A stretch of DNA of 58,702 nt from JBBDMW01 sp040878005 (lineage in GTDB: Bacteria > Chloroflexota > Dehalococcoidia > Lucifugimonadales > Lucifugimonadaceae). Shown in pieces: positions 8,710 to 17,458 of this stretch (the stretch's first letter is position 1; each line of letters starts with the position of its first letter). The position numbers and the translations under genes are program-made. Location: contig JBBDMW010000055.1 in assembly GCA_040878005.1 (NCBI GenBank), positions 1-58,702 on the forward strand, in the 5' to 3' direction. The notes beneath the pieces were generated by a model. That model worked only from the letters and a program-made list of their open reading frames with translations. It had not been told where the DNA came from and made no database searches.

Positions 8710-9825
8710 TCAGTACACTCTCAGTCGCTTGACCAGCAGGCCGGACGAACCGGCAATTTCCGCAGAAGGGTTTGGTTCGCGGTGGCAGTAATAGACGACA
8801 GATATCTCGCCAGGTCCAATTTCTGACGCCACCGGATATCCGGCATCCGGGTTGTCGTCCCATTCGTCGATGGTGATGATGCCATTCACATCCCATGTCT
8901 TCCCGTCATCGTAGGAAAGGACGCCGCGGATACTCCATGGTTCTCTACGATGACCGTATGTGCACAGGAGCGCACCGCTTTCCATGCGAAGCAGGTGGGG
9001 CGGGAATCCCCACATGGGAGTCTGCTTTGGCTCACTCCATGTACGACCGCCATCGCCGGAGTCCGCCTGAAACAGATATCCTTCTGGCCCTCCAAGCATA
9101 GCCAGCAGCCGGCCAGATGACGTCTCCGTAATGCTGCGCATGCTCCAGGGCGTAGTCTTGACCTCTCCACCTCTGGTGAGCTGCCACGGCGCCCACGCGA
9201 ACGACCCCGTGACGACATCGCCGGAGGGCATAGCGCCTGTCTTGGCCCACGTCGCGCCTTGATCTGCTGACGTGTAGAAGTACATTTGCATGGACTCGTT
9301 CACCATTTCGTAGCCGAAACAGGCGAGCGTGCCGTTTGCCATTGCGTAAGGGCTGGCATGAAGGCTCGCGCCATGCGGCATGCGATGTGGAGTCTGTTCC
9401 CAAGTTTGGCCACCATCAAATGAACGTATAAGCCAGTCGCCAAGCGTTTCTTCAAGTGCGCGTTCCGTCACTCGGGCGGCTCGGAGCCTCCATTCATCGC
9501 GAATGTGCTGCGTGCTCATCCAGAAGTTGACGGTCAGAAATGAGCACACAAGCGTACCGTCCGGCAATGTCGCCAAGGACGGATGCCGGTCGTCCATCTC
9601 CGAGTTGAAAATTTCTTGCGGCAGATCCCAGGTTGCTCCGCCATCCGCAGAGCGGACCATCACAATCCGACCATAGGGACAGACATGGTGTTTCCGTTCC
9701 GAGACAGCGGCGGTGAGAGTCCCTTCGCTCGTTCGGGTCAGGCCTGGCCATGCGTACATCTGGCCTGGCCTGGCGGCTGCGACACCCTCTCCTACAGTGC
9801 TGATTTCAAGCTTTGAGCTACCCAT
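8710..9825 (-). CDS. Sialidase/BNR-repeat beta-propeller protein
   Basis: A 371-residue six-bladed propeller of the exo-alpha-sialidase superfamily. Five Asp-box motifs (SxDxGxTW) are visible at about residues 59-66 (SADGGATW), 135-142 (SFDGGQTW), 186-193 (SADQGATW), 256-263 (SGDGGRTW) and 304-311 (SYDDGKTW). There is no signal peptide, so it should act in the cytoplasm, perhaps on imported oligosaccharides. The frame extends 19 codons further upstream, but the ATG at 9825 follows a good AGGAGAG site. True sialidase activity needs an arginine triad that I could not assign with confidence, so other glycosidase or sugar-binding roles remain possible. Confidence 0.87.
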   Translation of the reverse strand: MGSSKLEISTVGEGVAAARPGQMYAWPGLTRTSEGTLTAAVSERKHHVCPYGRIVMVRSADGGATWDLPQEIFNSEMDDRHPSLATLPDGTLVCSFLTVNFWMSTQHIRDEWRLRAARVTERALEETLGDWLIRSFDGGQTWEQTPHRMPHGASLHASPYAMANGTLACFGYEMVNESMQMYFYTSADQGATWAKTGAMPSGDVVTGSFAWAPWQLTRGGEVKTTPWSMRSITETSSGRLLAMLGGPEGYLFQADSGDGGRTWSEPKQTPMWGFPPHLLRMESGALLCTYGHRREPWSIRGVLSYDDGKTWDVNGIITIDEWDDNPDAGYPVASEIGPGEISVVYYCHREPNPSAEIAGSSGLLVKRLRVY

Positions 9826-9947
9826 GCCCTCTCCTGATTCGTTGCTGTCGTCGATTCGGATGAAACGTAGGGTCCGAACCACGGACTATGCCTAACCCGA
9901 TGTAATACCGTCTCGTGCTGAAGATTCACGTTGATGACCGCTAGCTT

Positions 9948-10793
9948 TCAAGGCTTCGTACGACCACCCTTCCGTCGCGTCGGCGTTGTCATTTTCACCG
10001 AACCATTTGATTCCTCAAACCCTGGTTCCGGGATCGAAGCCAGCCACAGCCTCTCGTAAGGCTTGGCCACAAGCTCGCAAGTCTCGTCAGGCGGTTTATG
10101 AGTCGCTGTAGTCAGGATCACCACCGACCGGCTACCGCTGGATTCTGCAAAGTTGAAGGATATGTAGATGTCCAGCGTGCCATCTTCCCTGAAGATCAAT
10201 GAGGAGTTGGTGGTAAGCAGCGTTTGGCCACTGTTGCGAACTTCCAAGTGAGGGGTCTCTGTTGCGACAGCCATTCTACTCAGGCTCTCTACGGTACGTT
10301 TTCGGACATGTGCTTTTTCGTAGCAACGAGCCTTATTGGCGGTAGCCCACAACCGCGGCAAATCCTCAGTTCCGCCGCTGATATCTCCTTGCAACAGCAC
10401 CTGAAGGATCCCTCCTCTTGAGAGGAAGTCAACCCACAGGTCTTCGTGATTCAAAATCGGGTTCGCCAGCGTCTTGCCCATCAAAAAAACTCGATAGGCT
10501 GGTGATTGCCCCTCCCGGAAAGCATCTGCCCATATGTCTGTTCCTGGAACCTGATGGTCACTGTGCTCGAAAAATGGCCTTGGGGCATAAATCTCCGACG
10601 GCATCATGCCGGGCAACAAGAACGCCAGCGACTTGACCGAATGTGCATGACCGTCCTGCAAAGAACGAGCATATCGAGTTACAAATTCCTGGAACAGACG
10701 ACTGGCCTTGATACCCGTCGCCTGCTCGATCTTGCGGGCATGTTCTACAGTTTCACCAGAAACGTAGATCGTGGATGGCCGTTGTTTACGCAT
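9948..10793 (-). CDS. Putative regulator with N-terminal ribbon-helix-helix-like segment
   Basis: A 281-residue protein. Residues about 7-45 (STIYVSGETVEHARKI, then helices ending in RYARSL) resemble a ribbon-helix-helix DNA-binding domain. The rest, about 60-265, is a mixed alpha/beta domain I do not recognise, with a basic tail (RRKGGRTKP). It lies divergently from the enolase/SDR/transporter genes, across a 640-base gap with a plausible promoter and repeated CTATAG motifs, so it may control that operon. No ligand-binding family could be assigned. Confidence 0.6.
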   Translation of the reverse strand: MRKQRPSTIYVSGETVEHARKIEQATGIKASRLFQEFVTRYARSLQDGHAHSVKSLAFLLPGMMPSEIYAPRPFFEHSDHQVPGTDIWADAFREGQSPAYRVFLMGKTLANPILNHEDLWVDFLSRGGILQVLLQGDISGGTEDLPRLWATANKARCYEKAHVRKRTVESLSRMAVATETPHLEVRNSGQTLLTTNSSLIFREDGTLDIYISFNFAESSGSRSVVILTTATHKPPDETCELVAKPYERLWLASIPEPGFEESNGSVKMTTPTRRKGGRTKP

Positions 10794-11002
10794 ATCCCAC
10801 TCCTGCTACCAATGCCGCGTACTGGCGGGGTGGCGTCCCCTCTAAGCACTCGGCACGCCTGCCCGAACATACTTCATGTATAGCACCTATGGCGGAGACC
10901 GGGCCATCAGTGAACAGATTCTATCGACGATGGCGATATGGTAGTGAGGCCCAACAAAAGGATATGGATGATTTGCCGGAGGGTGATAGGAACCTCATGG
11001 AT

Positions 11003-11087
11003 CTATAGTCGGCACCATACTATACCGGCTCTAGTTTCTATAGCATCAACAAGACACTTCTATTGACCTATAGCTTCTTTGCTATAT
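11003..11087 (+). promoter_or_regulatory. Cluster of CTATAG/CTATAN motifs, candidate operator
   Basis: CTATAG occurs at 11003-11008, 11038-11043 and 11068-11073, with CTATAC at 11020-11025 and CTATAT at 11082-11087. CTATAG is its own reverse complement. The copies span the region upstream of and within the promoter at 11063-11090, as expected for a multi-site operator. Binding by the divergent ribbon-helix-helix-like protein is inference. Confidence 0.4.
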
Positions 11088-11090
11088 ACT
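11063..11090 (+). promoter_or_regulatory. Sigma70-like promoter for enolase/SDR/transporter genes
   Basis: TTGACC at 11063-11068 and TATACT at 11085-11090 are separated by 16 bases in an AT-rich stretch. It points toward the enolase-type gene at 11437, implying a leader of about 340 bases with two hairpins. Confidence 0.55.
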
Positions 11091-11131
11091 GCCGCCCGGT
11101 GAACGGGCCTCGGATGGCGGGGCGAAGATTC

Positions 11132-11171
11132 TCCCGCTGCACCAACGCCAATGGAATTTGGTGCAGCGGGA
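11132..11171 (+). promoter_or_regulatory. Strong hairpin in 5' leader
   Basis: Fourteen-base perfectly complementary arms (11132-11145 and 11158-11171; TCCCGCTGCACCAA and its complement) flank a 12-base loop. No T-tract follows on either strand, so it is not a standard terminator. It lies about 40 bases after the predicted promoter and could be an RNA control element or a protein site. Confidence 0.5.
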
Positions 11172-11383
11172 ACCATTCAACATATTGCAAGGTTCTCAGC
11201 AGGGTCATGAGGTTTCTGTCATGCGAGCCTTGTACACCGAACGACGATCGAGTCGTACTGTGACGCCGGGCCTGTCATATTCACGTACTCATACCGTCCA
11301 CGGTCCGCTTCATCTAGCGATTGGCGGAATTCGCACATCGGCCCAACGGCGGACAAGTGGGGCCTGACATGGATGCTCGTGGA

Positions 11384-11415
11384 TCAACCTCCTATGGGCT
11401 ATGCCCTCAGGTTGA
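11384..11415 (+). promoter_or_regulatory. Hairpin immediately upstream of ribosome binding site
   Basis: TCAACCT (11384-11390) pairs with AGGTTGA (11409-11415), with an inner GGGC-TAT-GCCC helix (11396-11406). The GGAG of the enolase-type gene starts about ten bases later. It may affect translation or mRNA stability. Confidence 0.35.
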
Positions 11416-11436
11416 CAAATTCAGATGGAGAAAAGC

Positions 11437-12570
11437 ATGAAAATCGAGAGCGTTCAGGCGTTTCTGGCCCATACGTTCATGATTGTGAAGGTGACGTCTG
11501 ACAATGGTCTGTCCGGCTGGGGTCAGTGCGCGTACTTCAGCGCTCCTGAGGCATCGGCGGCCATTGTCAAGCGGTTTTCACGATACCTCCAGGGCAAGAG
11601 CGCTCTCGACATAGAGCGACACTGGTACACCCTGTTCCGCAGCTCGCCGTTCAGGGGCGCCGATCGGATGGGCGCGCTAAGCGCGGTGGACATCGCGCTG
11701 TGGGACCTCGCAGGAAAACACTTTGAGGTGCCAGCTTACCAACTACTTGGCGGCCGGCAGCGCGACAAGGTTCGCCTCCACTACCTGATGGCTGGATCTT
11801 CATCTGAGGCGACAGAGACCTTGGTTGAAAGAGCCCGATTCGCCGTCGATGAAGGATTTACGGCACTCAAATTGGACCCGCTCCCAGCGAACCATCAGTT
11901 GCTAAGCCGGTCGCAGTTGATCGAGGAGTCCGTGAACCGCATGGCGGCCGTCCGCGAGACCGTCGGATGGGAGATGGATATAGGTGTGGAGATCCATCGC
12001 AAGCTAGTTCCGGGAGACGCCATCGTCCTCGCTTCGGAGCTTGAAAAGTTCAGGCCTCTCTTCTATGAAGACGCCATCCAGCCGAACAGCATGGATGCTC
12101 ATGCTCAAGTTGAGCGCAAAGTCAAAATTCCCATTGCGATCGGAGAACGTCACCACACTGTGCACGAGTTCCGCGACCTGCTGGCGCGTGATGCCATCCA
12201 CTATGTACGCCCGGACGTCGGGGTTGCGGGTGGCATCACTCATATCAAGAAGATAGCCACGTTGGCCGAGTCATTCCATGCTGGAGTAGTCCTCCATAAC
12301 TTCCTGAGCCCGCTCCTCACGGCAGCCTCCGTCCAGGCGGTCATGGCGATACCGAACAACACAACTCTGGAATACTGCATGTGGGATGAAGAGGCACCAA
12401 ACTCTGAACTCCTGACCAAGAGGGTCACTAGACAAGGCGGGTATGTCATACCGCCAGAGGAACCGGGGCTCGGGATTGAGGTCAACGAGGAATTCCTGAC
12501 AACCTATCCATTCAAGGACGGCATACCAGGCTCGGCGCTCGATAATTCTGGCGCCGTCGCTGCACTTTGA
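11437..12570 (+). CDS. Enolase superfamily sugar-acid dehydratase-like protein (1)
   Basis: A 377-residue mandelate racemase/muconate lactonizing enzyme-type protein. The N-terminal capping domain is followed by the barrel. Metal and catalytic positions are Lys145 (ALKLD), Glu185-x-His187 (GVEIHRKL), Glu211 (LFYEDAI), Glu237 (AIGERHH) and His287 (VLHNF). The xH after the first ligand and the late His resemble galactonate/mannonate dehydratase-like members, but the usual first Asp is Glu. The in-frame ATG at 11437 is chosen over 11425 because GGAG lies six bases before it. Such enzymes dehydrate acid sugars to 2-keto-3-deoxy acids; the substrate is unknown. It heads the plus-strand cluster. 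Confidence 0.9.
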   Translation: MKIESVQAFLAHTFMIVKVTSDNGLSGWGQCAYFSAPEASAAIVKRFSRYLQGKSALDIERHWYTLFRSSPFRGADRMGALSAVDIALWDLAGKHFEVPAYQLLGGRQRDKVRLHYLMAGSSSEATETLVERARFAVDEGFTALKLDPLPANHQLLSRSQLIEESVNRMAAVRETVGWEMDIGVEIHRKLVPGDAIVLASELEKFRPLFYEDAIQPNSMDAHAQVERKVKIPIAIGERHHTVHEFRDLLARDAIHYVRPDVGVAGGITHIKKIATLAESFHAGVVLHNFLSPLLTAASVQAVMAIPNNTTLEYCMWDEEAPNSELLTKRVTRQGGYVIPPEEPGLGIEVNEEFLTTYPFKDGIPGSALDNSGAVAAL

Positions 12571-12604
12571 TTCTACAAGCACAAGTAGACGGGACCTCTT
12601 GGAC

Positions 12605-13447
12605 ATGATTGATCTTTCAGGACGGACGGCGCTGGTAACAGGCGGCGGTCGCGGTGTCGGTAAGGCGATCGCATTGGTCTTGGCGCAACAGGGCGCGGAC
12701 ATCGCCGTGGGCGACATCAGCATCGATCACGCCCGGGAAGTGGCCCGAGACATTGAAAGGCTTGGGCGCCGGGCATTGGCGCTGGAGCTTGACGTATCGT
12801 CTCGCCAGTCCGCGTTCGCCGCTGTTGAACAGATTGTGTCGACATGGGGGCAGGTCGACATGTTGGTCAACAACGCAGGGGTGACCGACGGCCCGGGCGA
12901 CCAGAGTGACGACATTGAGGCCACGTGGAAACATGTGTTGGGCATCAACCTCATAGGTGTAGTCAATTGCACCGATGCAGTTATGCCTCATATGGCAGGC
13001 AAGCGGTATGGCAAGATCGTCAACATCTCATCTACAGCAGGTAAGCCAGGGGACCCTATCGGTGGCAGCACTGGACCGGCACCAGAAGGAGCAAAGCCTC
13101 CGGCTGGTGGCTCCGCCTACGGGGCCAGTAAGGCAGCGGTGATCAGGCATACGCAGATCGTTGCCGGATCCGCTGCCAAATTCAATATCAACGTCAACTG
13201 CGTGTGCCCGTCGCGGATGATCACGCCGATGGGGATCGCTATTGCCCGCAAGCGTGGCCAGGGTGAAACCCTGTCTGAGGCTGAAGCACATGAGCGGCGC
13301 CTTGTTGACGTGCTGCAAGTGAACCGCTTCGGCCGCGAACTTGAGCCAGTGGATGTGGCAAACACGGTGGCGTTCCTCGTGTCTGACGAAGCGAAGAACA
13401 TCACTGGTCACAGCCTTAACGTGGACGGCGGATTCAAGATGAGTTGA
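12605..13447 (+). CDS. Short-chain dehydrogenase/reductase
   Basis: A 280-residue classical SDR. The cofactor motif TGGGRGVG lies near residues 13-20, NNAG in the middle of the fold, Ser in NISST, and the catalytic YxxxK in AYGASKAA. The acidic residue at the end of beta-2 (VGDIS) favours NAD over NADP. An insertion between the catalytic Ser and Tyr (GGSTGPAPEGAKPPAGG) is longer than usual. A TTG two codons earlier is an alternative start. It follows an enolase-type dehydratase closely, as in sugar-acid pathways where the SDR oxidises a hydroxy or keto-deoxy acid. Confidence 0.93.
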   Translation: MIDLSGRTALVTGGGRGVGKAIALVLAQQGADIAVGDISIDHAREVARDIERLGRRALALELDVSSRQSAFAAVEQIVSTWGQVDMLVNNAGVTDGPGDQSDDIEATWKHVLGINLIGVVNCTDAVMPHMAGKRYGKIVNISSTAGKPGDPIGGSTGPAPEGAKPPAGGSAYGASKAAVIRHTQIVAGSAAKFNINVNCVCPSRMITPMGIAIARKRGQGETLSEAEAHERRLVDVLQVNRFGRELEPVDVANTVAFLVSDEAKNITGHSLNVDGGFKMS

Positions 13448-13525
13448 GGCTGACCGGCCCGGGAGGCTCCAGGGTCTCCGGGCGTAACCCGTCCGCCATC
13501 GCAGCCAACACATAGGAGAGAGAAG

Positions 13526-14485
13526 TTGTCGATCTACCTGACTGAACAAGACGTAAGCGGCCTTCTGGACATGAAATCAACGCTGGAGATTCTGGATAAG
13601 GCTTTCAAAGCTCAGGCGGAGGGCAAAGCCGTCAACAGGTCTCGCCAGCGCATCCCACTCTCGAACGGCATGTATAACGTGATGTCGGCTTCTGACTACT
13701 CAAGGGGGGTTGTTGGCCTGAAGGCTTACACAGCCACATCCAACGGGGCGAAGTTCCACGTGCTGTTGTACGACGCGGAAGGCAAAGGCTTGCTCGCCGT
13801 GATCGAGGCAGGATTTCTAGGCAAACTGCGCACTGGCGCAGCTACAGGACTCGCAACCAGATACATGGCAGCCGAGCCAGCCAATGGCACGGCCGCCATC
13901 ATTGGAGCGGGCAATCAAGCTCAGACCCAAATCGAAGCACTGGTTGCGGCCGGTACAACGAAGAAGGCTGTCGTTTTCAGCCCCACCCCGGCACGGCGTG
14001 AGCAGTTTGCAAAAGAGATGTCTGAAAAACTCGGCATCGAAGTGTCACCCGTCGAATCAGCTGAGAGCGCAATCTCTGGTGCGTCCACCGTCACTGTGAT
14101 CACCAATTCTCAACAGCCCGTGTTCAAGGCTGACTGGCTCAGGCCTGGCCTGCACATCAACGCCGCCGGGAACAACACCTGGCTGGGGCAGGAGATCGAA
14201 ACGTCAGCAATAGGTAAGTTCGATGTCGTAGTCACCGATGACGTGGACCAGGCGCGGATCGAGTCAGGGGAACTGATGCGCGCTGCTGAGACTGGTCAGG
14301 TGACATGGCCCTCGGTAATCCCTCTCGCAGAAGTGGTTGCCGGATCAACAAAGGGCCGCCGTTCTGAACAGGACATCACGCTCTTCGAGTCTCAAGGCGT
14401 GGCCTTAGAGGACATCTCAGTGGCTCATCACGTGTACACGAGAGCTCTTGAGTCAGGGGTCGGCCTTGCGCTGCCTGGCGCCTAG
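13526..14485 (+). CDS. Ornithine cyclodeaminase/mu-crystallin family protein
   Basis: A 319-residue NAD(P)-binding protein of the ornithine cyclodeaminase, alanine dehydrogenase and ketimine reductase family. Lys66 (GLKAYT) matches the active-site lysine, LRTGAATGLATRYMA is a family signature, and IIGAGNQA is the Rossmann glycine motif. The TTG start follows a strong AGGAGAG site at about seven bases. Family members act on amino acids or imines, or reduce ketimines, so the real substrate is open. It sits between the SDR and the first permease of the transporter. Confidence 0.92.
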   Translation: MSIYLTEQDVSGLLDMKSTLEILDKAFKAQAEGKAVNRSRQRIPLSNGMYNVMSASDYSRGVVGLKAYTATSNGAKFHVLLYDAEGKGLLAVIEAGFLGKLRTGAATGLATRYMAAEPANGTAAIIGAGNQAQTQIEALVAAGTTKKAVVFSPTPARREQFAKEMSEKLGIEVSPVESAESAISGASTVTVITNSQQPVFKADWLRPGLHINAAGNNTWLGQEIETSAIGKFDVVVTDDVDQARIESGELMRAAETGQVTWPSVIPLAEVVAGSTKGRRSEQDITLFESQGVALEDISVAHHVYTRALESGVGLALPGA

Positions 14486-14574
14486 CACAAAGGTTGCCAT
14501 GTCCACAAGGATCAATGCAGACGGAGATAAGGACTGGAGGCTGGTAGGGTGATGGTCGCCGAAGAGGGAAGCAA

Positions 14575-15579
14575 ATGACCAGCGGCTATCTGCTGAGGCG
14601 ACTCGGCATGCTGTTCCTGTTGATCTTCGTCGCCGTCACGATCAACTTCATGATCCCGCGGCTGATGCCTGGGGATCCTGTTGAGAGCGCGCTCAACCAG
14701 TTGGTCGCCACTGGAGGCGGGTCTGTTGGCGACGTGCAGGAGATCGCCGAAGCATACAGGGAGCGGCTGGGACTTAATCAGCCTATATGGCGACAGTACC
14801 TGAACTACTGGGGGAATATATTCACACTAGAGTTGGGCACCTCCCTCCAGTTCTTCCCTGCAGAGGTTTCGAGAATCATCTGGTCGGCCTTGCCGTGGAC
14901 ACTCGGGCTGGTTGGCGTCACGACAATTCTCAGCTTCGGCTTCGGGATAATCATGGGCGCACTCATGGCCTGGCCTGGCTCGCCAAGGTTTCTCAAATCC
15001 ATCGTGCCGGGGTTCCTTGTTGTTGCCGCAATCCCATACTTCATGATCGGGCTCGTCCTGATTTTCTTGTTCGTGCTGACATACCGGATATTCCCGTCAG
15101 GCGGAGGGTTCACGTTCGGCGGCAACCTCGGGTACAACTGGGAAACGGTATGGAGCATACTGCGGCACGCTACGCTGCCTGCACTCTCGATAATGCTTGC
15201 CAGCATCGGCACATGGGCGCTCAGTATGCGCGGCTTGTTGATCTCTACATTGGGTGAAGACTACATAACACTGGCTGAAGCAAGAGGACTGCGACCCAGA
15301 CGGATCTTCCTATGGTACGGGGTGCGCAACTCAATGCTGCCCCAGTTGACGGCACTTGCAATCCTTCTGGGCCATGCCATCTCAGGTGCTGTTCTAGTAG
15401 AAGTGATTTTTTCCTACCCCGGCCTGGGTTTCAAGCTATTCGAAGCCATCCATGGCAAGGACTATTTCGTCGTGCAGGGGATTGTGCTCTTCCTTGCCGT
15501 CTCCATCGCGGTCGCCATGTTCCTAATGGACCTCCTTTACCCGTTGATTGACCCACGAATCAGGTACCAGTCGAGATGA
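14575..15579 (+). CDS. ABC transporter permease, DppB/OppB type
   Basis: A 334-residue integral membrane subunit of a family 5 importer. It has an N-terminal helix (LLRRLGMLFLLIFVAVTINFM), a periplasmic stretch with MPGDP, then about five helices. The EAA loop region includes EDYITLAEARGLRPRRI, which contacts the ATPase. GAGGGA precedes the ATG. The stop overlaps the next start by four bases, so the permease and ATPase genes form a tight operon. Confidence 0.95.
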   Translation: MTSGYLLRRLGMLFLLIFVAVTINFMIPRLMPGDPVESALNQLVATGGGSVGDVQEIAEAYRERLGLNQPIWRQYLNYWGNIFTLELGTSLQFFPAEVSRIIWSALPWTLGLVGVTTILSFGFGIIMGALMAWPGSPRFLKSIVPGFLVVAAIPYFMIGLVLIFLFVLTYRIFPSGGGFTFGGNLGYNWETVWSILRHATLPALSIMLASIGTWALSMRGLLISTLGEDYITLAEARGLRPRRIFLWYGVRNSMLPQLTALAILLGHAISGAVLVEVIFSYPGLGFKLFEAIHGKDYFVVQGIVLFLAVSIAVAMFLMDLLYPLIDPRIRYQSR

Positions 15580-16490
15580 TACTAGTTCAGCGCGCCAGGA
15601 TGATCTCCTTTCAACATGCGAAGGTGACCGGGCTTCTGAAGCTGGGCCGCAACATGGCGCATGGTCTTCGCACCAACAAGACGCTCGCGATTGGTCTCTT
15701 CATGATTCTGATGATTGGATTGGTGGCGCTTGTCGGCCCGCTTCTAGTCGATCCGGACGATGCAAGGATTGGCGCCTATCCGGCCCGGCTGAAGCCGTCC
15801 GCAGAGCACTGGATGGGCACGCAGCAACAGGGGCGTGATCTGCTGACAGTGACAATGCTGGCCATTCCAAACTCGCTTAAGGTTGGGTTGATCGCCGGGT
15901 CAGTCGGGCTTGGCATCGGCATCGTGTTTGGTCTGTCCGCCGGCTACTTCGGCGGACGCCTGGACACGATTATCAAATTGGCTTCGGACACGCTCATCAT
16001 ATTGCCCGGTATTGCAATCCTAGTACTTGTTGCGGTGAGCATACGGACCATGACGGTCGAAATGATGGCGTTGGTTGTGGCATCGTTTGCCTGGATGTAC
16101 CCGACGCGGACGATTCGCGCCCAGACGCTGACGTTGCGTGAGCGTGGATACGTGCAGGTGGCAAAGATGAACGGTATGACAGGAATCGGCATCGTTGTGC
16201 GTGAGATCATGCCCAACCTGCTGCCTTACATCGCCGCCGGTTTCGTTGGAGCGGTGTCAGGGGCCATGCTGGCGACAGTTGGCCTGGAAGCACTGGGGCT
16301 TGGTCCGCAAAACCAGTTCACTCTGGGGATGGAGATCTACTGGGCACGGTTCTACGGTGCCATCCTGCGCGGCATGTGGTGGTGGTGGATGCCTCCCGTG
16401 ATCATTATTGGTTTGGTATTTGTGGCCCTCCTTATAACCTCCATGGGTATGGACCAAATCGTAAACAGCCGGTTGAGGCGGTCAACATGA
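15576..16490 (+). CDS. ABC transporter permease, DppC/OppC type
   Basis: A 304-residue partner permease. It has a cytoplasmic N-terminus, a first helix near 37-58 (AIGLFMILMIGLVALVGPLLV), the HWMGTQQQGRDLLT motif typical of DppC, then about five further helices and an EAA loop (RERGYVQVAKMNGMTG). The start overlaps the DppB-type stop and the stop overlaps the ATPase start, each in an ATGA arrangement. Confidence 0.95.
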   Translation: MILVQRARMISFQHAKVTGLLKLGRNMAHGLRTNKTLAIGLFMILMIGLVALVGPLLVDPDDARIGAYPARLKPSAEHWMGTQQQGRDLLTVTMLAIPNSLKVGLIAGSVGLGIGIVFGLSAGYFGGRLDTIIKLASDTLIILPGIAILVLVAVSIRTMTVEMMALVVASFAWMYPTRTIRAQTLTLRERGYVQVAKMNGMTGIGIVVREIMPNLLPYIAAGFVGAVSGAMLATVGLEALGLGPQNQFTLGMEIYWARFYGAILRGMWWWWMPPVIIIGLVFVALLITSMGMDQIVNSRLRRST

Positions 16491-17458
16491 CCGATCCCGC
16501 GCTACAAGTGGAGAATCTCCGGGTTTACTACCACACCCGCACCGGTCCAGTGAAAGCGGTGGACGACGTCACATTTTCACTGGAGAAGGGCGAGAGGCTC
16601 GGGCTAGTTGGCGAATCTGGCTCAGGAAAGACGACGACTGCACTTGCAATCATGGGCATGATCAAACCGCCGGCGATCATTGAGTCGGGGAGGGTCATCC
16701 TGAACGGGCGTAACCTGCTGCAGCTGTCCAAAGAGCAGTATCGGCGTGTCCGCGGAAACCAGATCGCCCTTATTCCACAGGGTGCTATGAACTCACTCAA
16801 TCCCGTGATGCGGGTCCGTAGCCACATCATCGACACGATAGAGGCACACCGCAGGATTAAGCGAAAGGAAGACATCTCCGGCCAAATCCAATCGCTGCTG
16901 GCCAAGGTCGGTCTGCCGTCGGAGGTTTCGGGGATGTACCCCCATGAGCTGAGCGGGGGCATGAAGCAGCGCGTGACGATTGCCATGGGCATCTGTCTGG
17001 AACCGTCTGTGATCGTTGCAGACGAGCCCACGAGTGCGCTGGATGTCGTGGTTCAGATGCAGGTCATGGCGACGCTTGAGAAGGCGCAACAGGAGCTGAA
17101 TGCTGCCGTGATCCTCGTGGGGCATGACATGGGGCTAATGGCCCAGTTCTGCGACCGAATCGGCGTGATGTACGCGGGGAAGCTAGTGGAGATAGGCTCG
17201 GTGGAGCAGATCTTCGAAGACCCGTTGCACCCATACACTCAGCTTCTCATCTCAAGCTTGCCAAAGTTCGACAAGAAGGGTGACTTCAAGGGCATACCTG
17301 GTCTGCCGCCGTCAGCGAAGAACCTTCCGCCAGGTTGCACGTTCAATCCACGCTGCCCTAAGGTGATGGACCATTGCCGGGAAGTGGAACCTCGCTTTCT
17401 GGAGGCGCGGCCAGACCGCTGGACATCCTGCCACCTTTATGAAGGAGCAGAGTCTTGA
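16487..17458 (+). CDS. ABC transporter ATP-binding protein, DppD/OppD type
   Basis: A 323-residue nucleotide-binding subunit. Walker A is GESGSGKT (43-50), the signature is LSGGMKQR, Walker B is VIVADEPTSALD and the switch histidine lies in VGHDMG. The C-terminal oligopeptide-transporter extension has the Cys-rich pattern CTFNPRCPKVMDHC plus a later Cys, which in Dpp-type ATPases can hold an iron-sulfur cluster. The frame extends upstream inside the permease gene, but the ATG at 16487 gives the four-base overlap and the expected N-terminus. Confidence 0.95.
   Translation: MTDPALQVENLRVYYHTRTGPVKAVDDVTFSLEKGERLGLVGESGSGKTTTALAIMGMIKPPAIIESGRVILNGRNLLQLSKEQYRRVRGNQIALIPQGAMNSLNPVMRVRSHIIDTIEAHRRIKRKEDISGQIQSLLAKVGLPSEVSGMYPHELSGGMKQRVTIAMGICLEPSVIVADEPTSALDVVVQMQVMATLEKAQQELNAAVILVGHDMGLMAQFCDRIGVMYAGKLVEIGSVEQIFEDPLHPYTQLLISSLPKFDKKGDFKGIPGLPPSAKNLPPGCTFNPRCPKVMDHCREVEPRFLEARPDRWTSCHLYEGAES

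Larger units (their letters stand above)
10794..11436. other. Long divergent intergenic region with control elements
   Basis: This 643-base stretch lies between the putative regulator and the first enolase-type gene. I see no convincing gene in it. It holds an AT-rich block with CTATA repeats (11003-11087), a plus-strand promoter (11063-11090), a strong hairpin (11132-11171) and a second hairpin beside the ribosome binding site of the enolase-type gene (11384-11415). The predicted leader of about 340 bases is long for a simple operon. Confidence 0.6.

Noticed and set aside
10794..11436. CRISPR array suggested by repeated CTATAG motifs
   Set aside because: The motif is only six bases, spacing is irregular (14-30) and there are no longer conserved repeats or cas genes.
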